A stretch of 64,000 nucleotides of DNA from Geosiphon pyriformis (GCA_016748015.1 JAAOMT010000070.1:312420-376419); one strand, 5' to 3'; counted from the stretch's first letter, positions 23,028 through 35,895 are shown. Program-made: numbers and translations. Notes: generated by a model not told the origin, from the sequence alone.

Positions 23028-24985
23028 GATTAGAAAGAATCTTAAGTCTAAAGTCTGTTTGCCATGTGATTTTCCTAGTGAGGATTTATATTATTTTTTT
23101 TGTATGGTTTAAACTGTTTGAACAAATACAGTTTGAAAAAAAATTAGCTGTATTAGTCATTTTTTTTAATACTTCAAACATTCTTAGATATTTATTTAAT
23201 CACAAATTTTTAGATTTGCAGATTTTGAATTGGACTTCTTTGAATTTTTTGCAGTTCTCTATCAAGTTATGTGTTAGTTTAGTGAACAATTTTTTGGTTA
23301 AAATGGTAAAAATTTTTTTGGACTTTGAGTTGTCTTTAATAAATAATTTGTTTAATGTATTTTATAGTCTTAGTAAATTTTTAATGTTAGTTGTTTTAGA
23401 GCAATCCTTATATCTTAGCTTGATTCATTTTTTGAAGTGATTTCAAGTTGTATTTAATAATAGGCTTTTAAGTAAAAAAGACAACATAATAGACTGAAAA
23501 ATTTTTTGTTAATAAAAAAGATTAGATCTTAAAGACTTTATGTCTTATTGGTTTGAGATTATGCTAAAATTTTTGCACAATAAAGGTTTTTTGTTGATTA
23601 ATATAATTAAGACAAATTAGTTATCTGGCTTAAATATTTTGAAATTAAGAAAGTTTTCTAATGTGTGGAGTTGTTTGCATAAAACTTGATTTGGTTCTAT
23701 AAAAGTCTATACAGATAGATTTTTAAAAAATGCTGGTTTTGTTAATATTGTTAATAGAGCTGCTACTTATTTTCCAGCTGTAGATATGAGTATTAATGTT
23801 AAGGTGTATAGACTTTTGTCTTCTACTATGGCTGAATTGCAAGCTGCTGTTTTGTTTTTAGAGTGTGTTTTATCTTTCTGTGCAGTAATTTTGTAAACAG
23901 CCAAGTTGTTATTAATATATATGTATCCAAAACAATATTAGCTGTACTTGATTTTTATAATCAATGCTGAATAAAAAAAAAACATATTGCTAATCTGATT
24001 AGAAATAAAAATTTTATTGTAAGTTGGATAAAGATTAAAGATCATTTGAGAATTTTTGACAATATAAATACTGATATAATTATAAACAAGACTGCTTACT
24101 CTCTTTTTTTTTGCTAAGAAAAATGCAAAAACATTTTTTGGTAACTGAAAACACAGTTGTGTTTGGCAACACCTATTATTTTGTTCAAAATTTATTTAGG
24201 TTTATTTGTTACATTTAATAAAAAGCTGGTCTTAATTATAATATGGTTTTGAATATGCTAATCAAGAAAATGAATTGGGTAGTTATAGCTAAGATTTGGC
24301 ATTTTTATTTGTATATGCTTTCTGAGTTTACTAATAAAAAGTCTGCCAATCTGTATATGTACTTAATAAAAGCTGTACATAGATAGCTATTAGTAACAGT
24401 TAAGAAAAAATTATATAATAAAAAATACCCTGAAGTATTGTATTTATTATGTGATAAAGTAAATTGTTTGATTATGTTTTTACTTGTGTTTAAAATATTA
24501 GTGTTTATAAAAAAATTTTGGCTGAGACTTCTGCATAATAGATCACATTGGTAAGTACTTGTAAACAATTTTTTTTTGCTGTTTTACAAATATTTTTTAG
24601 GTGTTTTTTAAATATAAGTCTGTATACAATAGTCTGTAAGAGTTTTATGTTAAAAAATTAATGCACAGAAACTGTTGGAGTTTTTAATAAAAGAAAAAAA
24701 GCTATTTTTACTATTATTGAATATATAAGGCATTTGGTAAAATTGTATTATACTAAGACATAGCTGGTAAGATCTGAATATAAGATAAATATGAAAAAAG
24801 CTGAATTGGTTAAGAATAGTGATTTAATATTAAGACTGTTTTATAGTATGATGTCTATGTTATTAGATAAAATAATTTAGTTGCTTAATATTATTGAGTT
24901 TTTTGCTGTTAGTTTTGATAGATACAAACTGTGTTCATTTTTTTTTGGTTTGAATAGTAATATATATGTTTATATAAGTGTATAG
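23028..24985 (+). pseudogene. LINE ORF2 C-terminal part with RNase H, LINE2
   Basis: Continues after the insertion with the linker block 23066-23440 (colinear with LINE1 11100-11480). An RNase H domain at about 23690-24110 follows: KVYTDRFLKNAGFV keeps the first catalytic Asp, then SSTMAELQAAVLFLE has the Glu helix. The tail to 24985 matches LINE1 12795-13016. Stops throughout. Confidence 0.75.
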
Positions 24986-25115
24986 TATTGTCTTATTTGG
25001 CTTAAATAACTAGTCACATATACTTTGGATATAAGTTGTATTTAGTTTAAACCACTTAATTTGGTTTTATATACTAGATAGTAATTGAATTTCATTTAAT
25101 AAAATGTTAATTAAA

Positions 25116-25690
25116 AAAAAATATATTTAAAATTTAATTTAAATATATAAATTGTTAATTATTATTTTTTGTTTTTTAATAATTATAATTTAATTATTAT
25201 TTATTATAATATATTTATAATAAATAATTTGTGTTTTTTTATACATAATTATTATTTAAGTTAATTAAGATAATAATACAAATTTATATTAATTAAAGTA
25301 TTTATAAACTTATAAAAACTAGCAAAATATAATAATAAAATAGCTTTAAAATTAAAACTAATTATAATATTATAAACAAAACTTATTTTATAAACTTTTA
25401 ATTACAATATTAATTATAAATAAACCATAAATATTAAGTAATATTATATTATTATTATTAATTAAATCTTTTTTTTATATTTAATCTTATATTTAAAATT
25501 TAATAACTATATATTTAATTTATAATAAATTGTTAAATTGTAAATTTTATTTATAATATTTACATTAATTTTTGAATTATTTTTAATATAATAATTCTAA
25601 AAACAAATTTATAAAAACAAATTTTTTAATAATAATTATGTAAATTTATTTATTAGTTTTATTATTATTATTATTATTTTATAAGTAAGA
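25116..25690. other. AT-rich spacer between LINE2 and LINE3 3' ends
   Basis: Almost only A and T with runs of TTATTATTATT. No gene or repeat identified. The two flanking LINEs meet here tail to tail. Confidence 0.5.
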
Positions 25691-28600
25691 CTTAAATGCT
25701 GTTTAACATAATATATTAAATTAAGTAATCTAAACTAGGCACAAATCATTTTTTATATGTGATCAATTACTTAGGCTAATCAGAACAACTACAGAAACTA
25801 CATAATTAGTATTAGAAAAAAAACTACAGAGCTTATAAGAACCAAAACTAATGTTATATGCTTCCACAATCTCAAGCAACTTAATAATATCATCAGAAAA
25901 CAAAAACACAAAACTACAAATCTCAAAAGACACAGACTCATTATGTGTAATTAAATCTTTTTTCTTTATCAATACTCTATATTTAGCTTTTACCAATTAT
26001 ATATAAACCTGATGAGTCATTTTCAAATCTCATACCAACTTAATAATCTTCTTATTAATAGTCTTAACACAGTCAAAAACAAAAACAGCTTTCAAATACT
26101 ATTTTTTTAACACAAAATTTTTGCACAATATAGTATACATAGTATTATTAAAAGCACACAAAAAAAACAACTATAAAATACAGAATTATGACAAATTTAA
26201 ACCTAATACAGAATCTTATTGGGCCAGATATGAATTAAATAATTTCTTGTAAATACCAGAGTTTATTATCATGTAAAAAAATAATCAGAAAGCTCAATCT
26301 TCTTATATTGTAAACATAATACACTAAGATACTTCCTATTATATAAGTATTTTTAAACAACAACTGGCAAATAATAATGCAAAGCTTTTATAAAGTATAA
26401 GTACAAACCAGTAATAGATTTACTTATAAAGCCAGATATCATATATAAGTTAATATACCAAACCAATAAAATCTAAACCCATCTACATTTCTAATTATAT
26501 TCTTATAAATAACACTAAAATTAAACTCAACTTTCTAATAAGTATAATAAACAGTTCTAAATACATTACAAATAAAATGCCAAATATTTTTAGATACTAT
26601 TATTTTACCAGCTCTAATGTATTTTTTCTTAACAAAAACAAAAACCAACAAATTTAAACATAAAGCTAAATCAGCCAGCATATCAACACACTTATTACTC
26701 AAGACACCTGAATAGTTTTTAACTTTGGTTCAAAAAACAGCAAACATTTTATATTTAATAAAGTTTACAATACTATGTCTCTTAAGCCAACAGCAATTAT
26801 GGAAGTCAAATAAAGCCATACCTAATTCTGTAGTATACACATTCAAAGTAATTTAACTATCTGAATATATTATAATATTATTAAAAGCTAAAATACACTT
26901 TAAGGCCAAAGCAATTGCCTATAATTTTACCATTGTAGAAAACACTAAACCACCAACTTTAACACTAATACTTAGATTCAGATTAACAAAAAATGCAGTT
27001 GCATTATATCTTATCTTATACATATTCAAGTTTTTTAAAAATTTATCTGTGTAAACATTAATAATATTCAAATTAGTACTAAAAAGACATTATTTTATTA
27101 TGAATAAATTACTGATACCAAAAACATTCAAAAACTGGAATTTACTAATAAAAGACTAAGTAGCAAAGCAAAAAGTATATTTGATTAAGTAGTTACATGC
27201 TAACTTGAACCAAACAGGAACTGGGCCTCTAAAATCAAGTCTCTTTCAATAATGAAAACTTTTTTAATTAAAAACTAATTCTTTCTTATTATACAATTGT
27301 TTAATAAAGCAATACCAAATTTTTTAAGTAAGCAAAACATATTATAAAACATCATATTTCTTAAAATAAAAAACATAGAAGTGCCATCAGAAAACTAAAA
27401 TACAAAGAACAAAATATTGGTAAAAGAAACATTATAATTCAAAAAAATTTTACCACACTAATCAGAAAATTGTTAACTGAATTGATTTTTAACTTTACAG
27501 GATTTTGCAAAAAATAAATAGGAGACCAACTCAAAATTTGCAAATCTAAAGACTTATAATTAAACAAACAACTAAAAACTTTATCAGTATTTGAAAAACT
27601 TAATACAGAAGCCAATTTACTTTTTGTTTGTACTTGTTTAAATAATTTAAAGCCATATAAAAATAGATAATAAAGAGTCTCATTGAGAAAATTTTTTAGC
27701 AGGCTAGCTTTTATTTTTAAACTTTTTCTAATTAACATAGCTTATTTGTTGTATACACTTCTAAAAACAAAATTAAATTGAATCTTGTAATTAACAATAA
27801 GTTGAAATACAGCCAAAACCAGATAAAAGAACTGTTTGTTTAAAATAGCTTTTTTCGAAATTATGTTGACAAAAAACCTGATATTTAAATGAGTTTTCTT
27901 TAAACTAGGTTTGGATAAACTCTCAAAAAACAAAAAGATTTCAAGATATTTATAGAATTTTTTACTTTGTGCTATAGATATTGGCAGACCACTTAACAAT
28001 AATAAAACATTCTTAATTCTTTAATTAATAAAAATAACTATTGTTTTCTTATTGTTAATTGAAATATTATTAATAATAAAAAACTTACTTATAATATTCA
28101 AAATATATAAAATGACAGTCTACCTACTTCCTACCTAAATTGTGTCATTAATGAAAACACTAGCTATTAAATATAAAGTCAACTTACTCTGGTTTTTTAT
28201 TCTGCTAGTTTTGGTTACAAACTTAGTGTTAATATAATAACTGCACAAGCTTTTATGTCTTTTGATTTTATACAAAAGAGAATTATAAAAAATTCTTTAG
28301 AATAAAAAAGAAAAAATCTTACCCTTATTCAAACTATCATGCACTTAGTATTCATTAGTTAACTTATAATTAATCATAATTTAATTAATTTTATCATTGT
28401 AAATACTACTAAAAAACCTAATAAATTATTTACATATTTTAATTTAAACTAAACTATTTTTTAAAAATGTCAGTTAACAGAATTATATGTCTTTTACATA
28501 TTTTGTAAAATCAGCCAAAATTCACAATTTTTTTTAAACCATCTTTAATTACTGAACCAATTGCAAAAATAAAAGATTGAGTAGTAGTGTCTTTCAATAC

Positions 28601-28970
28601 AAAAAAGTTGTCATTATAAAGAATATTAAATCTATTGGAAAAATTTTATTGGAAAAAATCTTGGAAAAAATTTTATGAACAGTTTCAATTAAGGCAATTT
28701 ATTTGGTATTGGTTAAAATATCCTTCTACTTATAATGTTTAGAAATTATTGACATTTAAGCTTTCTTTCAAAATTAAAGTACAGATTTACATACTAAACA
28801 AAAGTTTAAAAAATTAAAAAACATAACAAGAACTGAACTATTACAATATTTTCAAAACTCATTTGTAATATTAGACAAACTAATAGTCTTTTTATCAAAC
28901 AAATTTTTGATTACATTGTTATAGTTAAAATTCATACTTTTTATTAATTATTACATGTATTAGCCACTAA
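25690..28970 (-). mobile_element. LINE3: 3' part of a non-LTR retrotransposon
   Basis: Minus-strand LINE colinear with LINE1 from about 9840 to its 3' end. The C-terminal tail (25996-25763) aligns with LINE1 12795-13016. RNase H lies near 27060-26850 with VYTDKFLKN, the linker at 27738-27439, the palm segment LPISIAQSKKFYKYLEIFL at 27980-27900, and the RT active site near 28165-28141 reads FINDTI. It stops at 28970 where the family-C LTR begins; the upstream remainder is not in the window unless rearranged. Confidence 0.85.
27439..28170 (-). pseudogene. LINE ORF2 RT palm/linker fragment, LINE3
   Basis: Two open blocks (27999-27742 and 27738-27439) preceded by the RT active site, where FVDDTI has become FINDTI, an Asp-to-Asn change at a catalytic position. 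The blocks match LINE1 10796-10984 and 11181-11400 and LINE2 21960-22230 and 23066-23330. No functional polymerase is possible from this copy. Confidence 0.75.
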
Positions 28971-29665
28971 TGTTATATAATTAGCCACTCTATTTTTAGA
29001 TAGTGATTATTGATTTGATTAATGGCCTGACTGTTAATCTGATCATTGATCATTTTTGATAACTATATAAGCAATGAATCTCTTAGCTGTAGAAATACAT
29101 GTTAGAAATCAAAAAAATAAAATAAATAAAATAACAACTTTCATCTCAATTCTTCTCTTATCACTAATTTTCCTTTCCTTAGCTTTAAGTATCCAAATAT
29201 CTTGAAATAAAAGATTATTTGTTGGTTATTCCCTATTTTTTTCCTGAAATATGTAATTGTAGCATTTGAAGATTATTGAATAAAATATGACTGAAAAGTA
29301 TATCTAATACCTAATATTGAATTCTAAGAGTGCTGACATAAGACATAGAATTATATCAGTATGTAATTATTTGTTGACAGTACAGACTATCCTTTTATCT
29401 TCAGATTCTCCAATTATCTTTTGAAAAGTATAGTGACTGAGATATTTTATGAGACTAATCTTACATATTGAATTCATACTTATTCAATTCACTCTTTGAA
29501 GTTGAATTTCTTTTGATTCCTTTTATTATTCTACAATTCTGTTCTTTTTTGTTATCCATTAGCTTGTTACTCCAACTTGTAATATAAAAGTGGTGCTCCT
29601 TATAAGATTGTCAAAATTTACTTTGTTTCCTATTATATAAGTAATTATTCATATCTGTCATAACA
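28971..29665 (+). repeat. Putative 5' LTR of family C (695 bp)
   Basis: Begins TGTTAT and ends ATAACA (6-bp inverted ends of the same style as families A and B). It lies between LINE3 and the family-C gag and contains ACTATATAAGC near 29060 as a TATA candidate. No second copy is in the window for comparison, so the boundaries rest on the ends and on the LINE3 break. Confidence 0.65.
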
Positions 29666-29699
29666 ATTAGAAGAACACTTTAAAGCACACAACAAAAAT

Positions 29700-30896
29700 A
29701 ATCTAGACTTTATTAAACTTAACTTTTTGCCCTTCTGCTTGATTTGCTTTTCCATTAAAGAACAATCTAGTAAACAATTTCAAGACTTTTGAAACTGGTT
29801 CCTGAATAAACATTCAGCTGAAACCTACATAGCTTATACAACCTATTACTTTGATCAAGCTTATTTTGAAGACAACTTTGAAGAAAGAAACAACTGTATT
29901 AATCAGCTTTTATATTTCACAATCTTTGAACAACAGTCTCCTAATTCTGAATATCTAAATCACCAAATTCACATTTGGATTGCTGCCCATTAGCTAACTA
30001 AAACACCTTTTAAAACAGAAGAAGAAAGCTATCAAACTGTTCTTGTTTTTGATTTCTTCTCAAGTAAATCAGAACATTCCACACAAACAACTACTCTTGA
30101 ACTAATGGTTAATAACCTTATGCAAAAAAACATTCTGGTCGCCCTTTAAGACATACAAACTGCTTTAGGGCAAAGAAACAATATTCCATTATCATTATTT
30201 AGAGGAAATATATAAGACCCAATTAAATGGTTGGATGATTTTGAAAGAGCTGCTACAGCCAACCAATATGATAATAAATACAAGTTCCAAATCATTGGTA
30301 GCTACTTTTAAGACTCTTTTGCTACCTGGTTCTTACAAGAAACCAATGCCAATGCTCAGCAAAAAATTATTAGATAAATACCAACAAATGCTAAAGAAGA
30401 CAACACTTCTTTTATTACTCAGTTTGAAATAAAATTTAAAACTCCTATCTTGATATTCAAATAGTACATGGAATTAGAAAAAAAAACTCAAGATCCTGGT
30501 AAAGTTGTAATTGAGTATGCCAAAACAATCAGAAAGTTAATCAAATGAGTAGACTCTGGAAAAAACTAAACAGAAGAGCAAAAGATTCATTCCTTTACAA
30601 AAGAATCAAGAACTGATTTTTTCTATGCTCTTTGGTCCTTCCTGGTTCTGAAAGATAATTTTACAATGAATATGACTATTGAACTTGCCCAAAGAATAGA
30701 AAACAATCAAAAAATGCATCTAGAATTTACACTTCCAGTTTTTGCTCTTGTTTTTGTTATGGCTTTTGCTTTCCAAATAGCTTTTACCTTTTTTGTTGCC
30801 CAAATTCAAGACCCAAATGAACAGTTGATAGATAGACTTACAGCCAATCTTGCCCAGTTACTGAAATTTTTAGCCCAAGCAGTTAGAGATAACCAG
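29700..30896 (+). pseudogene. Gag of family C
   Basis: Reading through stops gives a retrotransposon gag. The capsid-type core runs at about 30200-30690, from DPIKWLDDFERAATANQYDN to EYAKTIRKLIK, with FFYALWSFLVLKDN near its end. A C-terminal extension (30666-30908) has a hydrophobic stretch around FALVFVMAFAFQIAFTFFVA, which probably reflects decay of a Gln/Ala-rich region rather than a membrane anchor. Stops are mostly TAA/TAG/TGA in places where Gln or Trp codons are expected. Cut by the solo LTR at 30896. Confidence 0.75.
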
Positions 30897-31791
30897 TATT
30901 ACAAGTGATTATTTGGGGTCTCAAAGCAAATAACAAACCTGTAACTTAGTGTTTAATAGTTAATATAATAGTAATATTTGAAGGTTGTAGTAATCTGAAG
31001 GGTTTTGTTGAGTTTTTTGTATAATGAACAGAAATTCAATGATTGTTTTTAGTAGCTTTCCAGAATTGCAATTCTGTCAAATTTTTTTCTCAGCATAATG
31101 GCTAGTAATCCTCTTGATAAGCTATCCTCAATTCTGTAAGTGTTCTATTCTTGTTTTATAGATTTTTTACCAGTCTTTTTGACGTTGATAATTCCACACA
31201 TTGATTTTTAATCAATTAGTAAACAACAAAAACAAATGAAAGAAAATAAAAAAAATAAAAAAAAATGAAGAAATTAAGCCAAGACAATTAAGTTAGTGTC
31301 CCATTAATAGCCATGATTAAAAGCTATTGTTTTAGCATAGTTAAGTATTGGCAGCTATTAACATAAAGTATTAATAATTAAAGTTTGATGAATATTTCTC
31401 AATCAAATAATAACAACATAAATTAGATATAGATAAATATTTTATTAATAATTTGATAATTTTACTTTAGTAAATATGAACTATTCTTGAAATAATTAGG
31501 GAATAGATAGAAAAAGAAGTTCAAACTAAGAGGTTTGTTTTTCTGCTTCTAATGTTACTGCTATATATACATATTTGATATTTCTCAATTTCTTAATTCT
31601 TTCTGTTAAGAATCCTGGAATTCTTGGAATTCTGCAATTCCTTGAGAAAAATTCTGGAATTTTGGAATCCTGCAATTCCTCATATAAGAATCCTGTAATT
31701 CTTTTAAGAGAAATCCTAGAATTTTATATTTTACTATGTCTACTTCTGATTGGCTAATATATATATACTACTATATATTCTATAAGTAATA
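30897..31791 (-). repeat. Solo family A LTR, inverted, inside family C (895 bp)
   Basis: Minus-strand copy of the family-A LTR, ending TATTAC/GTAATA (decayed TGTTAC/GTAACA). Flanked by CCAG at 30893-30896 and 31792-31795, a 4-bp target duplication. A TATATATA box lies at 31562-31569. Removing it joins the family-C gag sequence (GATAACCAG to CAATTACAAAAACC). Confidence 0.93.
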
Positions 31792-32350
31792 CCAGCAATT
31801 ACAAAAACCCAAATTTAAACTTCATTTTAATCAGCCCCAACAACTCTCTTATTAAAGACAACAAAATTGTGGTCTATTTATATATTATTGTTGTAGATTA
31901 ACTAAACATTTCTCCTCTGTCTTTTTCAGTTCCTAGAAATAATAATAATCAGAACAACAAAATCAATAACAACAGTGTTCCCAATCAAAGACCTAATTAT
32001 GCCAACATTAATTTTTTTGGAGAAGATCTCTTAGTTGAAGCCATTGTTTATCAGTCTTTAAACTAGTAAGTGCATCTCCAAAGAGTGAAAGTACAAGCCA
32101 ACCAGAAGAAAACCCCTTTTACACTTTTAATTTAACTAATAATGACCATAACATAAATGAACTAGCAATTAACACTTCTGAATTAACAAGAAAGAAAAAG
32201 ACCAAAGTTGATTTTGTTCTGAATCCAAATAAAGTATCTACATTAACTGCTAATAACAAAGAGCCACCAAAAACTAAAGTTTTTAAAAATTCTCCAAAGT
32301 TAGAACTTCCAGAAATTGTACAAAAATCTGGTTCTTATTTTGTTGTTAAA
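31792..32350 (+). pseudogene. Gag-pol linker of family C
   Basis: Low-complexity Asn/Lys-rich sequence continuing the family-C gag after the solo LTR (for example NNNNQNNKINNNS near 31935). Reading frames are broken. No zinc knuckle is clearly recognisable. Confidence 0.5.
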
Positions 32351-32356
32351 GATTTC

Positions 32357-33110
32357 ATGAAAACCCCAGCTCACATTATCTTTGGCCAATTAATAACTCA
32401 TTCACAATTCAGAAAAAACCTTTGCAAATCCTTAATCTCAAAAAAGAAGACACCAAAAACCAACAAGTGCCCTCACCAAGCTGAACTCACTAATAACAAC
32501 AATATTACTCTCCTTATTTGCAAAGCCCAAGTGACTGGTTATTTTATTGACTTAATCCTAGACAGTAAATTATCTGTTAGTGTAATTGCCAAATACTTTC
32601 TAAAAGCCATTGAAAGAAAGATTAATGAATCTTCCACTTAGCCTATGACCAATGTATATAGTAATAAGAAGAAAGACCTGGGCATAGCCAAAGCTGTTCT
32701 TGTTTGCATCAATAACATTAGCATTAAAACTAACATGAAAGTATCTGAAGTAAAAGAATATACCATAATTGTTGACAATAAGTGATTCAAGAAAGTTAAA
32801 GTACTACTTGACTATGAACTTTGTAAGCTAACCATCAGATGTAATAAGAAGCCCATTGTAGTTAAGTGCCATTATTAGACAATCTCTTTAGTACTCAAAC
32901 AAAACCAAGAAGAAAAACAATCAGATAAATCAGATGATAATGAGAGTGATAAAGAAAAAGATCAAGAAAAACAAAAAAAAATTGATGAACTTATCTATAT
33001 CATCTTTACCAATAATAACAAGCCACTAGATAATATCAAAGCTAATAGAAAAGGAATCATTGTAAATGGCAAGCTGATTTGTTAGTCTTACTATGATATA
33101 CTCAGAAGAA
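32357..33110 (+). pseudogene. Aspartic protease region of family C
   Basis: Open block 32357-32641 includes LLICKAQVTGYFIDLILDSKLSV, with LILDS(K) at the retropepsin active site (canonical DSG or DTG; Gly replaced by Lys). The same frame continues past stops with the EYTIIVDNKXFKKVKV segment of the protease fold and an acidic Asp/Glu/Lys linker to about 33000. Probably inactive. Confidence 0.65.
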
Positions 33111-33119
33111 CCTTTGATA

Positions 33120-33480
33120 AAAAATCTGGCAAGAAAGCCAAATACAATTATTGGTGGCATGGTTCTTGTGTCAAGTGCTGGTGTAATAAATCTTTATATT
33201 CCCCTAGTAATAAATGCAAGTCCTGCCTAATTTATTACAAAGATTGGGAGCCAATCAGTCTAATACCAAGAAAAAAACTAAAAGAAGTACAAAAGTTCTT
33301 TGAAAATGAACCACCAGAGATCCAATTACTTGCAATAGAACAAAAAAAACTCTTCCCAAAAGAAAAAAAAATAAATATTGAAAATCTGTTGACTAGAAAT
33401 AGCCCAGTTATTTCAAAAAAAGTAATATCTCTGAACAAACTCATATGATATAACACATTATCACTACCAAAGAAACTCAC
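33120..33480 (+). pseudogene. Cysteine-rich segment of family C pol
   Basis: Sequence between protease and RT containing WWHGSCVKCWCNKSLYS followed by NKCKSC, i.e. CxxCxC plus CxxC, a zinc-ribbon-like arrangement. It is then followed by PRKKLKEVQKFFENEPPEI and leads into RT. It parallels the cysteine-rich segment at the same pol position in families A and B, but no dUTPase follows it. Confidence 0.6.
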
Positions 33481-33489
33481 TCCATTCAT

Positions 33490-34265
33490 TTGAAGTCTTA
33501 TCAATTTAATCAGCATAATAATGAGTTTATTAAGAAAGAGATAACCCAAATAAAAAATCTTGAATTTATACAAGAAACCAAGAATAAATGGGCTTTTTTA
33601 GTTGTAGTGGTATCCAAAAAAGGCAGAATTCTATGCTTCTGTGTTGACTATTGTCAATTAAATACTATTACTATAAGAGACATATATCCACTTTTCAAAA
33701 TTAATGCAATATTAGACAAATTCAATAGTGCTGCTTTTTTTTCAACCATTGACTTAACTGCTGAATTCTGGCAAGTAGAGATAGATCTAGAAAGCAGAAA
33801 AAAAACTGCTTTTATTACCAAGTATGGCATCTATAAATTTACAGTCATGTTTTTTGGTCTCACTAATGCTTCTTCTACCTTTTAACATCTAATAGACAAA
33901 GTGTTTAAATCAGTAAAAGAAAACTTTGTTCTGGTCTATTTGAATGACATAATAGTATACTCAAAAACCTGAAATAAACATTTAGAACACTTGTAAAAGA
34001 TTTTTGATCTCCTTAGAAATGCTGGCCTTAAGATAAATCCAATTAAATTTTTCTTTGGATGACAATCTACTCAGTTTTTTGGTTATTTTATTACAAAAGA
34101 TAGAATTTTCTCTGACTTAACTAAAATTAAAAAAGTTCAAAACATTAGACAACCAATAAATGTTTCTGAACTATGCTTTTTCCTTGGTTTAGCTTTCTAC
34201 TATTGCAAATTTATCAAGAATTTCTTCAAAATTATCTTTCTTCTTAATTATCTATTCAGAAAAAA
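33490..34265 (+). pseudogene. Reverse transcriptase of family C
   Basis: Open block 33490-33885 carries the fingers/palm: LCFCVDYCQLNTITI, FFSTIDLTAEFWQVEI (first catalytic Asp) and VMFFGLTNASSTF. After a stop, VLVYLNDIIVYSK shows YLDD changed to YLND at about 33937. FFGYFITKDRI and LCFFLGLAFYYCKFIKNF follow. In-frame stops are TAA/TAG/TGA. Confidence 0.87.
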
Positions 34266-34269
34266 TGTC

Positions 34270-34745
34270 AATTATTACTGGAGCACTTATCAACAAAAAG
34301 CTTTTGAAACACTAAAAGAAAAACTTGTTATTGAACTAATCCTTAAACAACTTGATTTAAACCAATTTTTTATTTTTTATACTAATACATCTGGCTATAG
34401 ATTTGGTGCTGTTTTTTTACAAAAAAATGAAGATGATAGAAAACATGCTATAATATATATCAGTAGATTTCTTACACCAGCAGAAAAAAATTATTCAATT
34501 ATTAAACAAGAATACTTAACAGTAATTTGGGCTACTAATTACTGGAATCAATATCTTTTTGGTGTGAAATTTCTGGTAATAACAGACCATTAAGTTTTGG
34601 TTTGGCTGTATAACAAAAAAAAACTGAAACATAAATAGATAACTTACTAAATACTTCATTTGGATAAATTTGACTATAATATTCAACATAACAAAGAAGC
34701 TAATTATTAAAATGCTGACATTTTCTCCAGACTTACTATCTAGTA
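34270..34745 (+). pseudogene. RNase H of family C
   Basis: FFIFYTNTSGYRFGAVFLQ (TDTS with Asp changed to Asn), then IKQEYLTVIWATNYWNQYLFG and FLVITDH. Same frame as RT with stops near 34594 and 34636. The C-terminal NADxLSR motif is recognisable near 34710 as NADIFSR after a stop. Confidence 0.82.
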
Positions 34746-34799
34746 ATAGTACAATTTCTCAACCAATTCAATTTAATTATTAGTAAATTTTTCATAAAC

Positions 34800-35024
34800 A
34801 AACACAATAAATAGACTTGGACAACTACTTTACATTATTGAAATTTTTGGATAAAGGACAATACCCACCAGAATATACTTGACAGCAAAAAAAACATTTG
34901 TGCAAACAATCAAATTTCTATTTAATTTACCAGAACCAATTATATAAAAAAAATAGAAAAGATTCTGACCATTTCCAAAGAGTTATAAGATTTGAAGAAA
35001 AAAAAATTGTAATCTACAACATGC
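34800..35024 (+). pseudogene. Integrase N-terminal fragment of family C
   Basis: Pre-integrase sequence LIYQNQLYKKNRKDSDHFQ then VIRFEEKKIVIYNM, ending exactly where the A2 LTR begins. The zinc-finger histidines and cysteines and the DDE core are missing from this side. The 3' remainder of family C is not found on the far side of A2 in this window. Confidence 0.7.
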
Positions 35025-35851
35025 CGTTACTTATAGAATATAGGAAGTATATTAGCATATAAATTAGCCAATCAGAAGTAGCCATAGTAAATATAGAATT
35101 CCAGGATTCCTTTCAAAAGGAATTGCAGAATTCCAGAAATTTCAAGATTCTTATGCAAAAAATTCCAGGATTTCTTTTAGAGGAATTGCAGAATTCCAGA
35201 AATTTCAGGATTCCTGGTGTAAAAAATTGAGGAATTGAGAAATCTCAATTATGTATATATAGCAGTAGAATTAGAAATAAAAAAAATAGATCTCTCAGTT
35301 TAGATTTAATCTAAGCAACTTTTCACATCAAAAATATCAATAAATAATTATTCAATATCTCAAATCCACTTTCCACTATTAACACTTCATGTTGATAACA
35401 ATTGATACTTAATCACACTGGAACAATAGCTCTTGATCAGGGCTATTGACAGAATACTAACATTCATTGTTTTGGCTTATTTTTTTTATTTTTGTTATTT
35501 CTTTTGTTTTACTAATTGATTGAAGATCAAGCACTAAGTTATTGATGTCAAAAATAGCCTAGTAAAAAACCCCAAAGAAAGAGTATAGGAATTGAGAATT
35601 TAAGAATAGCTTACCAGAAGGACATCTCTGCCAGATTACTGGCCATTATGCTAAGAAAAAAATTCGACAAAATTGTGATTCCAGAAGGCTACTGGGAAGA
35701 TAATAATTGAATCTCTGTCTATTATACAAAGAACTCTACAACAAAATCTTCAGATCAATAAGACCTTCAGAAGCTGATATTATTAAATCAATTGAGCACC
35801 AAGTTATGAGTTTGTTATTTGCTTTAAGATCCCAAATAATCACTTGTAACA
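35025..35851 (+). repeat. Family A LTR, 5' LTR of copy A2 (827 bp)
   Basis: Starts CGTTAC (decayed TGTTAC), ends TGTAACA. Colinear with the other family-A LTRs, with GAATTCC-rich blocks at 35095-35230 and TATATATA at 35254-35261. Preceded by ATGC in the family-C integrase. Followed after TT by TGGTGCTCTCTGTGAAG, the primer-binding region. Confidence 0.92.
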
Positions 35852-35853
35852 TT

Positions 35854-35895
35854 TGGTGCTCTCTGTGAAGTATAATCTTACAGAGAACTAGCACC
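35854..35895 (+). promoter_or_regulatory. Primer-binding region and hairpin, copy A2
   Basis: TGGTGCTCTCTGTGAAG, a short loop, then CTTACAGAG and AGCACC. GGTGCT pairs with AGCACC, and CTCTGT pairs with ACAGAG, forming a stem around the expected primer-binding site. Confidence 0.55.

Larger units (their letters stand above)
16600..25115 (+). mobile_element. LINE2: nearly full-length non-LTR retrotransposon, twice interrupted
   Basis: Order: ORF1 (about 16620-18480), AP endonuclease (19640-20250), RT (21170-23000, interrupted), RNase H (23700-24130), C-terminal region, and a 3' end with ACTAGATAGTAATTGAATT at about 25072 followed by a short A-rich tail. It is colinear with LINE1 downstream of 7627. 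A solo family-B LTR sits between ORF1 and the endonuclease, and an ~800 bp unknown insertion sits in the RT-to-RNase H linker. All ORFs carry stops. The 5' boundary is approximate. Confidence 0.88.
28971..35024 (+). mobile_element. Ty3/gypsy LTR retrotransposon, family C (5' part)
   Basis: Order: LTR (28971-29665), gag, solo family-A LTR insertion (30897-31791), protease, cysteine-rich segment, RT, RNase H, integrase zinc-finger start, then broken at 35024 by the A2 LTR. RT-RNase H-integrase order is that of Ty3/gypsy. No dUTPase is visible between protease and RT, unlike families A and B. Coding regions contain many in-frame stops. Confidence 0.85.

Noticed and set aside
30721-30800. Hydrophobic stretch in family C gag as a membrane anchor
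   Set aside because: It lies within a gag C-terminal region and is better explained by decay of a repetitive gag tail; no neighbouring features of a membrane protein.
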